Of a stretch of 64,000 nucleotides of DNA, positions 16,365-23,074 are shown piece after piece; position 1 is the first letter of the stretch, and every line of letters starts with the position of its first letter. The notes under the pieces are model-generated. The model saw only the letters and a program-made list of their open reading frames with translations, made no database searches and was not told the DNA's origin. Origin of the DNA: JAVJSF01 sp040219555 (lineage in GTDB: Bacteria > Actinomycetota > Thermoleophilia > Miltoncostaeales > Miltoncostaeaceae); contig JAVJSF010000017.1 in NCBI GenBank assembly GCA_040219555.1, positions 1-64,000 on the forward strand, in the 5' to 3' direction. A program made the position numbers and the translations under genes.

Positions 16365-17470
16365 TCACAGGACTGACCGACCGGCGCATGGTGGTCTGCT
16401 GCGGCGCGGGCGGCGTGGGGAAGACCACGCTCTCGGCCGCCATCGGCCTGGCGCTCGCCCGCCGCGGCGGGCGGGTGGCCGTCGTCACCATCGACCCGGC
16501 CCGCCGGCTGGCCACCGCGCTCGGCATGGCGGATCTGTCGGACACCCCCCAGCGCGTGGAGCACCCCGATGTGGGCACCGGCGCGCTCTGGGCGCTCCAG
16601 CTCGACGCGAAGGCCACGTTCGACCGGCTGATCGCCCGCCACGCCCCCGACGAGGAGGCCCGCGACCGGATCCTCGCGAACCGGATCTACCGCCATCTCT
16701 CGGGCGCGGTCGCCGGCTCCCAGGAGTACATGGCCGTGGAGCGCCTGCACGAACTCGTGGACGAGGGGCTCTACGACCACATCGTCCTCGACACGCCGCC
16801 GGCCCAGAACGCCCTCGACTTCCTGGACGCCCCGGAGCGGATGTCCCGGTTCATCGAGGGGCGCGCACTGCGGCTGCTGGTGCGCGGGCCCAAGGCCGGC
16901 CGGCGCGTGCTCCAGTTCGGCTCCAACACGATCCTGAGCGTCCTCGAGCGCCTCACGGGCGCGCAGCTCCTGCGCGACGTGGCCGACTTCCTGGCCGGGT
17001 TCGACGGCATGTACCAGGGGTTCGCGGACCGCGCGCAGGCGGTGCGGGAGATGCTCGCCTCGGAGGGGTCCGCGTTCGTCGTGGTCTCCGCCCCGGGCAA
17101 TGCCCCGCTGCGCCAGTCCGCCGCGCTGGCCGCACGCCTGCGCGGCGACGGACTGCCCCTGGTGGGGGCTGTCCTGAACCGCGTTCACGACCTGCCGGCG
17201 GGCGGCGCGCCGGGCCCCGCCCCGCTGGTCGACCCGCTGCGATCGGCGGGCGCGGCCGACCCCCGGACGCTGGCGGACCGCGTCGCCGCCTGCGTGGCCG
17301 AGGCCCGCACCAGGGCGGTGCATGACATCGAGTCGGCCGAGGCCCTGGCGGCCCACATCGGCGACGTGCCGCTGGTGCGCGTGCCGGCGCTGGCCGACGA
17401 GCCGTCGGACCTGCCGGGCCTGGCCGCGATCGCGGCGGCGCTCGAGTCGGGGACACCCAGCCCGGTCTGA
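16361..17470 (+). CDS. ArsA/GET3-like ATPase, subunit B (signature lysine replaced)
   Basis: The 369-residue partner ATPase has Walker A GAGGVGKTT, in which the signature lysine of KGGxGKT is alanine, while the catalytic P-loop lysine remains. Switch I (VTIDPARRLATALG) and switch II (VLDTPPAQNALDFLDAP) are intact. A central helical insertion (residues ~165-215) resembles the cargo-side subdomain of GET3-type proteins. The VVCCGAGGVGKTT start is very like Rv3680. It begins inside the stop of the upstream subunit, so equimolar synthesis is likely. A role in arsenic resistance is not supported. Confidence 0.82.
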   Translation: MITGLTDRRMVVCCGAGGVGKTTLSAAIGLALARRGGRVAVVTIDPARRLATALGMADLSDTPQRVEHPDVGTGALWALQLDAKATFDRLIARHAPDEEARDRILANRIYRHLSGAVAGSQEYMAVERLHELVDEGLYDHIVLDTPPAQNALDFLDAPERMSRFIEGRALRLLVRGPKAGRRVLQFGSNTILSVLERLTGAQLLRDVADFLAGFDGMYQGFADRAQAVREMLASEGSAFVVVSAPGNAPLRQSAALAARLRGDGLPLVGAVLNRVHDLPAGGAPGPAPLVDPLRSAGAADPRTLADRVAACVAEARTRAVHDIESAEALAAHIGDVPLVRVPALADEPSDLPGLAAIAAALESGTPSPV

Positions 17471-17537
17471 GCGGGAGGGTCCACATCGGTGCGCCCCGGC
17501 GGCCGCCGTCGTCGAATCAATCGTTACAATCGCCGCC

Positions 17538-18452
17538 ATGACGCCACCCACGACGCCCGCCGAGGCGGTCCCGCACCTCGGTGAATCGGCCGAGCTGCGC
17601 GAGATCCGCCGCCAGCTGGAGGCCGGCGCCAAGCTCACCGGCACGCTCGCGGCCCGCTTCCATCGCGCCCTGCACGCCCACGACCCGCTTGCCACCGAGG
17701 AGTCGCTCGCGAGCCTCCCCGGCAACCGCGGCGTGCACCTGTACGACAGCCTGGTCGCGTGGGCGCCCATCCGCGCCGGCGAGCGCGTGGTGGACATCGG
17801 CTGCGGCTCCGGCGGGGCCACGCGCTCGGCCGCCGCGGCGGTGGGCCCTGAGGGCCAGGTGATCGGCGTCGACACCAGCGCCGAGGCGCTGGCCGCGGCG
17901 CGCGACCGGACTCCGGGCGATCTGCCCGTGAGCTACCGGCGGTGTGACGCGCGCACCATGAACTTCCTGACGGACCGCTCGGTCGACTGCGTCGTCGCGT
18001 CCCTGATGCTGGACGAGGTGGAGGATCTGCGCCCCGTCCTGAACGAGGTCTTCCGCGTGCTGCGCCCCGGCGGCCGGTTCGTGGCCAGCGTGACCGACTT
18101 CGACACGTGGCGGGCGATGGACGTGGCCTTCATCGGCGCGGTCCTCGCGGTGGTGGGTACCCACTCACCGGGCGCCTTCGCGGGCCGGGCGCTGCGCCCG
18201 GGGATCCCCCACGACAAGGCCGACCGCCTGGCCTTCCTCGACTCGGGCCTCGCGACGGTGGAGGAGCAGGGCATCCAGCTGGCCGCGGTCTTCGAGGACG
18301 CCGACGACGCGTGGCGCCTGTTCGCGCGCTCCCAGATCGGGCGCGTGCTGGGCGAGGAGGGGAGGGCGGAGTTGATGGCCGCGCTCGCGCGCCGCACCCC
18401 GCACACGATCTACGTGCCGATCCGCTTCCTGCGGACCCGCCGGCCCGGCTGA
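17538..18452 (+). CDS. SAM-dependent methyltransferase
   Basis: The 304-residue class I methyltransferase has motif I VVDIGCGSGGATRSAA near residue 88, motif II VIGVDTSAEALAAA, and the post-motif FRVLRPGGRFVASVTDF typical of UbiE/Methyltransf_11-type enzymes. An N-terminal helical region of ~75 residues (RRQLEAGAKLTGTLAARFHRAL) precedes the core. The substrate is unknown. The ATG at 17538 is chosen over a longer upstream frame because that frame overlaps the ATPase gene. It is 67 bases after the ATPase pair and ends at a hairpin convergent with the HxlR gene. Confidence 0.85.
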   Translation: MTPPTTPAEAVPHLGESAELREIRRQLEAGAKLTGTLAARFHRALHAHDPLATEESLASLPGNRGVHLYDSLVAWAPIRAGERVVDIGCGSGGATRSAAAAVGPEGQVIGVDTSAEALAAARDRTPGDLPVSYRRCDARTMNFLTDRSVDCVVASLMLDEVEDLRPVLNEVFRVLRPGGRFVASVTDFDTWRAMDVAFIGAVLAVVGTHSPGAFAGRALRPGIPHDKADRLAFLDSGLATVEEQGIQLAAVFEDADDAWRLFARSQIGRVLGEEGRAELMAALARRTPHTIYVPIRFLRTRRPG

Positions 18453-18462
18453 TCCCGGGAGG

Positions 18463-18482
18463 GCCGGCCTCGCGGGGCCGGC
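18463..18482. terminator. Short GC hairpin between convergent genes
   Basis: GCCGGCC and GGCCGGC form a 7-pair stem with a 6-base loop in the 37-base gap between the methyltransferase and the HxlR gene. Confidence 0.5.
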
Positions 18483-18489
18483 GGGCGGT

Positions 18490-18840
18490 TCAGCAGTCCG
18501 GGTCCTCGGCCAGCCAGCGCGAGCCGTACTCGCGCATGGCCTCGACGATGGGCAGCAGGTCGTCGCCCTTATCGGTGAGGTGGTACTCCACGCGGGGTGG
18601 CACGCCGGGGAACTCGCTGCGCACCAGCACACCCGTGTCCTCGAGCGCCTTCAGGCGCACCGACAGCGTGCGCGGGCTGATGCCACCGAGCGAGCGCTGG
18701 AGATCCGAGAAGCGGCGGGGGCCCAGCGCGAGGTCGCGCAGCAGAACCAGCGTCCACTTGCCCGAGACGATGCGGGCCGTCGCCTCGACCGGACACGTGA
18801 GCGCGTCGGGCCGGTCGGCAGAGATCACGTCGATCGCCAT
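18490..18840 (-). CDS. HxlR-family transcriptional regulator
   Basis: The 116-residue winged-helix protein starts with the family hallmark CPVEATARIVSGKWTLVLLRDL, then the helix-turn-helix RRFSDLQRSLGGISPRTLSVRLKALE and wing YHLTDKGDDLLP. HxlR proteins are dimeric and many respond to aldehydes, quinones or thiol stress through the N-terminal cysteine, which is present here. The ATG at 18840 is used rather than an upstream in-frame start. The target is unknown; the neighbour upstream is a lipoprotein on the same strand. Confidence 0.88.
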   Translation of the reverse strand: MAIDVISADRPDALTCPVEATARIVSGKWTLVLLRDLALGPRRFSDLQRSLGGISPRTLSVRLKALEDTGVLVRSEFPGVPPRVEYHLTDKGDDLLPIVEAMREYGSRWLAEDPDC

Positions 18841-18889
18841 CACCGGCGACGATAGCACCGGTGCGCCGCCACCCCGCGCGCGGGCGACC

Positions 18890-19366
18890 TCAGCAGTCGA
18901 TGGTCCTCAACTCGCCGCCGGTGGCCTCGGCGATCCGCGCGGCGAGCGCCGCGTCCTGGCCGGCGGACTCCCCCGCCTCCGAGATGTCGACCTCGATCGC
19001 CAGTTGCACGGTCCAGTCCGCCCCGGCCACGAACGCGATCCGGTCGATACGCGAGCAGTGGGTGACCCGGTGGAACTCCTCGATGACGCCCGGCTCGGCA
19101 CCCTCGGGCCAGTGGTAGACCGAGACCGACGGGAAGCCCCCCGGGGCGGGCGAGCAGCGCACCAGTTCCGCCGCCCCGTCGCGGGCGAACAGCGATGGGT
19201 CGTGCGCGCCCGCGTCGGCGCATGTCGCCCCGCCGTCGTTCATGGCGTCGACCACGGCCCGGGCCGATTCGTAGGAGGGCAGATCGCCCGCGCCGTCGCC
19301 ACCGCATCCGGCGGCCACCATCAGCGCCACGAGACATGCGATGAACCCCGACGCGATCCTCTCCAT
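18890..19366 (-). CDS. Putative lipoprotein
   Basis: The 158-residue protein has an N-terminal signal with lipobox VAAGC (cleavage before Cys21) and then a soluble domain containing four further cysteines (roughly at residues 49, 71, 104 and 158) that may form two disulfides. No family recognised. It would be anchored on the outer face of the membrane. It is transcribed in the same direction as the HxlR gene downstream and the PilT-type gene upstream. Confidence 0.7.
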   Translation of the reverse strand: MERIASGFIACLVALMVAAGCGGDGAGDLPSYESARAVVDAMNDGGATCADAGAHDPSLFARDGAAELVRCSPAPGGFPSVSVYHWPEGAEPGVIEEFHRVTHCSRIDRIAFVAGADWTVQLAIEVDISEAGESAGQDAALAARIAEATGGELRTIDC

Positions 19367-19407
19367 GGGGAGAACCTACCTCCCGCGGACCGCCCGCGCG
19401 GCTGCGA

Positions 19408-20526
19408 TCAGGCGGAGAGGGCGGTGGACCGCCGCGAGGCCTTGGCGTCGAGCATCAGGCGCAGGTCGTGCGGGCTGGCGGCGGCGACCAGGGCGTTCTC
19501 GAGCGTCACCCGGCCCGAGGTCACATGCTCGTACAGGCACTGGTCGAAGCTCTGCATGCCGTAGTAGTCGCCCTCGCGGATGACCTCGCCGAGACGATGG
19601 GTCTCCTCGGCGTTGATCACCATGTCCCGCGAGCGGGGCGTCGCGACCAGCACCTCGGTGGCCGGCGCCCGTCCTCCGCCGACGGCCGGGACCAGGCGCT
19701 GGGAGATGATCCCGCACAGCGTTCCCGCCAGCATCGCGCGCACCGCCTGCTGCTGGTGCAGCGGGAAGAAGCCGATCGCCCGGTTGACGGTCTCGGTGGC
19801 ATCGAGGGTGTGCATCGTGGAGAGGACAAGGTGGCCGGTCTCGGCGGCCTGGAGCGCGGCATCCATGGTCTCGGCGTCCCGGATCTCCCCGAGCATGATG
19901 ACGTCCGGGTCCTGACGCAGGACACGCCGCAGGGCGGTGGCGAAGGACGGCGTGTCGTTGCCGACCTCGCGCTGGTTGATCAGCGAGCCGTGGTCCTGGT
20001 GGACCATCTCGATGGGGTCCTCGATGGTGACCACGTGCTTGTGGGCGGCGCGGTTGATCCGGTCGATCATCGCCGCCAGCGTCGTGCTCTTGCCCGAGCC
20101 GGTCGTCCCGGTGACCAGGACGACCCCGCGCTCGGCGTCGGCCATCCGCGCCACCGCGGGCGGGAGGCCCAGGTCGTCGAGGCCCGGGATGTCGCCGGGG
20201 ATCATCCGCAGCGCGGCGCTCAGGCGCCCGCGCTGGCGGAACAGTGACGAGCGGACCCGCCCAAGGCCCGGGCGCTCGATCGCGATGTCGGTCTCGCCGG
20301 CCTCGGCCAGCTCACGTGCCCGGTGCGGGGCCTCGGCCAGGACCGCGGCGAACAGGGCCTCGATCTGCGGGTCGCTGAGGGCGGGCGCCTCGGCCACCGG
20401 CACCAGGCCGCCGTCGACGCGCACCAGAGGCCGGGCGCCGGCCTTCAGGTGCAGGTCGGATGCGCCCATCCGCTGCGCGGCGCGCAGGAGGGCATCGAGG
20501 ATGGGCAGTGCGTCGGGGGGCGCCAC
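19408..20526 (-). CDS. pilT: PilT/PilU-type secretion ATPase
   Basis: The 372-residue hexameric ATPase is of the type IV pilus retraction class. It has an N-terminal PAS-like domain (residues ~10-100) beginning MGASDLHLKAGARP, Walker A GTTGSGKSTT, the Asp box, Walker B VIMLGEIRD, and the His box HLVLSTMHT. The retraction motif AIRNLIRE that normally follows VLVATP is missing (the sequence is RSRDMVIN), so retraction may be altered or the protein may be PilU-like. No other pilus genes lie nearby. It starts with GTG and is divergent from a TPR protein. Confidence 0.85.
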   Translation of the reverse strand: MAPPDALPILDALLRAAQRMGASDLHLKAGARPLVRVDGGLVPVAEAPALSDPQIEALFAAVLAEAPHRARELAEAGETDIAIERPGLGRVRSSLFRQRGRLSAALRMIPGDIPGLDDLGLPPAVARMADAERGVVLVTGTTGSGKSTTLAAMIDRINRAAHKHVVTIEDPIEMVHQDHGSLINQREVGNDTPSFATALRRVLRQDPDVIMLGEIRDAETMDAALQAAETGHLVLSTMHTLDATETVNRAIGFFPLHQQQAVRAMLAGTLCGIISQRLVPAVGGGRAPATEVLVATPRSRDMVINAEETHRLGEVIREGDYYGMQSFDQCLYEHVTSGRVTLENALVAAASPHDLRLMLDAKASRRSTALSA

Positions 20527-20616
20527 ACCCGCCCATCGGCAGGCCGCCGGAGCGGCTGAAGGGGCGGGACACCCGTCCGGCGCCCGGAGGCGCGCAGCGG
20601 CTAACGTCCCGGCGAC

Positions 20617-21360
20617 GTGAGCAAGCCCGAGCCCCCCTCCCCTCCCGCGACCCCGGACGCGGGCTCGGCCCCGCGTCGCACCATCCCGCGCATGGGCGCC
20701 CGCCGCGCCCTGGCCGCCGTGGCGGTGGCGGCCGTGGCCGTGGGCTCGGCGATCGTGGGCGCCCGGGCGCTGGACGATCCCGTGGGGCCGGGAGGACGCG
20801 ATCCGGCGCCGGCCATGCCGGCCGCGGCCCCCGTGGGCAACGCCGGCACCGCCGCCGGACTGCCGCCGCTGGCCCTGGTGCCCGGACTGCCCGAGCGCCC
20901 GGGGACCGAGGGGCTCACCGCCGCCCAGCAGCTCGAGGCGCTGCGCCCGCTCCTCGGCCCCGATGCCGGCGCCGACCTGCTGGTGGAGCTGGGCTCGGTG
21001 CTGCAGTCCCTCGGGCGCGGGCCCGAGGCGCAGCGGGCCTACGAGGACGCCCTGGAGCGGGACCCGGACAACCTGGCCGCGCGCATCGGGCTGATCCTGG
21101 TGCCGGCCGCCATCGGGGGCGCGGACGCCCTGGATGCCGCCGACGCGGAGCTCGCGACACTCGAACAGGCCGAGCCGCGGGAGCAGTTGATCACCTTCAA
21201 CCGCGCCTGGGTGGCCATCTACCGCGGCGCGCCGGTCCGCGCGCGCCGGCTGCTGGAGCGGACGGTCGACCTCGGCGCCGGCACCCGCCTGGGCGTGACC
21301 GCCGACACCCTCCTGCGGGCGTTCGACGCCGGCCGCGCCCCGGCCCCCGCCGGCCCCTGA
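20617..21360 (+). CDS. Membrane-anchored TPR protein
   Basis: The 247-residue protein has a basic Pro-rich cytoplasmic start, one transmembrane helix (residues ~28-50), a Pro/Ala linker, and one to two tetratricopeptide-like repeats (LVELGSVLQSLGRGPEAQRAYEDALERDPDN). TPR domains mediate protein contacts. It starts with GTG and shares its upstream region with the PilT-type gene, so it could belong to the same envelope machinery, but that is inference. Confidence 0.65.
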   Translation: MSKPEPPSPPATPDAGSAPRRTIPRMGARRALAAVAVAAVAVGSAIVGARALDDPVGPGGRDPAPAMPAAAPVGNAGTAAGLPPLALVPGLPERPGTEGLTAAQQLEALRPLLGPDAGADLLVELGSVLQSLGRGPEAQRAYEDALERDPDNLAARIGLILVPAAIGGADALDAADAELATLEQAEPREQLITFNRAWVAIYRGAPVRARRLLERTVDLGAGTRLGVTADTLLRAFDAGRAPAPAGP

Positions 21361-21524
21361 TCACGGCCGGTGGGCGGCTTCAGGCTTCACCGAGACCGCA
21401 CCCTCGCTTAACCGGCGCGTAAAAGGCCGCTGAAAGGGTACCCAAGCAGTGTCGGCACGTCGCGCCCGGATGCGGTTACTCATCCTCAGCGCGTCGGCGG
21501 CCGATGTTGCCGCGGTGGGAGTGC

Positions 21525-21552
21525 TTGACTTCACAAAGTGAAGCGCTACCAT
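21525..21552 (+). promoter_or_regulatory. rpoD promoter
   Basis: TTGACT (21525-21530) and TACCAT (21547-21552) are 16 bases apart, the clearest -35/-10 pair in this window. Transcription would start near 21559. The leader of about 75 bases holds a small GGTGCC/GGCACC hairpin (21587-21602) and ends in GGAGG before the ATG. Confidence 0.7.
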
Positions 21553-21553
21553 C

Positions 21554-21567
21554 CGAACGAACGTTCG
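21554..21567. promoter_or_regulatory. LexA-type SOS box at the rpoD start site
   Basis: CGAACGAACGTTCG matches the Gram-positive SOS-box consensus CGAAC-RNRY-GTTCG at every position. Part of it is a 12-base perfect palindrome (21557-21568). It lies between the -10 and the predicted transcription start of rpoD, where LexA would block the promoter. Confidence 0.6.
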
Positions 21568-21635
21568 TCCCATCCCGGGACGGGCGGGTGCCTCACGGCA
21601 CCGCATTCTTATGGCGCAGGGCGCGGAGGTGGACG

Positions 21636-22721
21636 ATGACCGTAGCCGAGATCGTTGAGCTCGAGGACGTGCAGGCCATGCTGGCCCGCGGCCAGGAGCA
21701 GGGATTCCTCAGCATCAGCGAGGTCGCGAAGTCCGTGGAGGGCCTCGTCCTCGACGAGAGTGCCGCCGAGAACCTCTACCGCCACCTCGAGGAGGTCGGC
21801 GTGGAGCTGCTCGAGGACGATGAGGCCCGCGAGCGCCTCGCCGCCCTGGCCGAGGAGGCCGACCGGCCGCCGCGCAAGCTCAATCTCAAGGCCGAGACGA
21901 GCACCGACTCGCTCCAGCTGTTCCTGAAGGACGTGGGCCGCATCCCGCTGCTCAACGCCCGCCAGGAGGTCGAGCTGGCCAAGCTCATCGAGATGGGCGA
22001 CCTGGACGCCAAGCAGAAGATGGTGGAGTCCAACCTGCGGCTGGTGGTCTCGATCGCGAAGAACTACCGCAACCAGGGCCTGGCCTTCCTCGACCTCATC
22101 CAGGAGGGCACCCTCGGCCTGGTCCGTGCGGCCGAGAAGTTCGACTACCGCAAGGGCTTCAAGTTCTCGACGTACGCCACCTGGTGGATCCGCCAGGCCG
22201 TGGCCCGTGCCATCGCGGACAAGGGCCGCACCATCCGCATGCCGGTCCACGTGGTCGAGAAGCTCAACAAGATCAACCGCGCCGAGCGCAAGCTCGTGGC
22301 CGAGCTGGGTCGCGAGCCGAGCATCGAGGAGATCTCCGACGCGGTGAAGCTCCCCGAGCACGAGGTGGAGTCGATCAAGCGCAGCGCGCAGACCCCGGTC
22401 TCGCTGGAGAAGCCCGTGGGCGACGACGAGGAGTCGGAGTTCGGGCAGTTCCTGGCCGACGACAAGGCCATCGCGCCCGAGTCGGCCGCCGAGCTGGTGC
22501 TGCGCAACGAGGCCCTGCAGGACGTGCTCAACACCCTGAGCTACCGCGAGCGCCGCGTGCTGGAGCTCCGCTACGGCCTGGGTGGCGAGCACCCGCGCAC
22601 CCTCGACGAGGTGGGGCGCACCTTCAACGTCACCCGCGAGCGCATCCGTCAGATCGAGAACCAGTCGCTCCAGAAGCTGGCCGGCCTGGCAGAGGCGCAG
22701 CGCCTGCGCGAGGTCGCGTAA
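21636..22721 (+). CDS. rpoD: Principal RNA polymerase sigma factor
   Basis: The 361-residue sigma-70 family protein directs housekeeping transcription. A short region 1 (residues 1-75) is followed by region 1.2 ([16 protein letters not shown]), region 2 with [25 protein letters not shown], the -10 recognition helix ([14 protein letters not shown]), region 3 and region 4 with the [15 protein letters not shown] recognition helix. The ATG at 21636 has GGAGG six bases upstream. The frame runs further up, but that would include the promoter. It is preceded by a strong promoter bearing a LexA-type box. Confidence 0.96.
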   Translation: MTVAEIVELEDVQAMLARGQEQGFLSISEVAKSVEGLVLDESAAENLYRHLEEVGVELLEDDEARERLAALAEEADRPPRKLNLKAETSTDSLQLFLKDVGRIPLLNARQEVELAKLIEMGDLDAKQKMVESNLRLVVSIAKNYRNQGLAFLDLIQEGTLGLVRAAEKFDYRKGFKFSTYATWWIRQAVARAIADKGRTIRMPVHVVEKLNKINRAERKLVAELGREPSIEEISDAVKLPEHEVESIKRSAQTPVSLEKPVGDDEESEFGQFLADDKAIAPESAAELVLRNEALQDVLNTLSYRERRVLELRYGLGGEHPRTLDEVGRTFNVTRERIRQIENQSLQKLAGLAEAQRLREVA

Positions 22722-22739
22722 CCCGCACCCCGGTGCGGG
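22722..22739 (+). terminator. Hairpin right after rpoD
   Basis: CCCGCACC and GGTGCGGG form an 8-pair stem directly after the rpoD stop codon. The loop is only two bases, so the innermost pair probably opens. Confidence 0.5.
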
Positions 22740-22784
22740 CACCCAGATCGCAGGGGCCGGTCGGTGAGGCCGAAGCGATGATCA

Positions 22785-22809
22785 CGACGGGGCCCACGGG
22801 GCCCCGTCG
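22785..22809 (+). terminator. Second, stronger terminator hairpin after rpoD
   Basis: CGACGGGGCCC and GGGCCCCGTCG form a perfect 11-pair stem with an ACG loop, 64 bases after rpoD and 53 bases before the next small gene. Confidence 0.65.
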
Positions 22810-22861
22810 GCCGTTGGGGGACAGATGCGAGCGCCGGGGTAACCGGGTGTATCGTCGGATC

Positions 22862-23044
22862 ATGGGATACGACGACGAGGACGACGGCTGGCCCGAGCCC
22901 ACCCGGGACCCGGAGAAGCTGGAGCACATGCGCAAGGAGATCGGGCGCACCAACCGGGAGATCAACCGCAGGGCCGTGCGCTACATGTACTTCGGCCTGG
23001 CGGTGCTGCTGGCCCTGGTCATCGTGCTGGCGCTCACGCGCTGA
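22862..23044 (+). CDS. Small single-pass (tail-anchor-like) membrane protein
   Basis: A 60-residue protein with an acidic N-terminus (MGYDDEDDGWPEP), a charged helix (EKLEHMRKEIGRTNREINRRA), and a C-terminal transmembrane helix (residues ~41-58) ending two residues before the stop. This is tail-anchored topology. The ATG at 22862 is the only sensible start, since the surrounding long frame passes through rpoD. No family recognised. The window also holds GET3-like ATPases, but any link is speculation. Confidence 0.65.
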   Translation: MGYDDEDDGWPEPTRDPEKLEHMRKEIGRTNREINRRAVRYMYFGLAVLLALVIVLALTR

Positions 23045-23074
23045 TCGCGTCGGGCCGCGACCGCGGCCGGGCCG

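Noticed and set aside
15414..17470. Arsenic resistance (ArsA pump ATPase)
   Set aside because: No arsenite-binding cysteines in either ATPase, no ArsB, ArsC or ArsR gene nearby, and the sequences fit the Rv3679/Rv3680 pair better.
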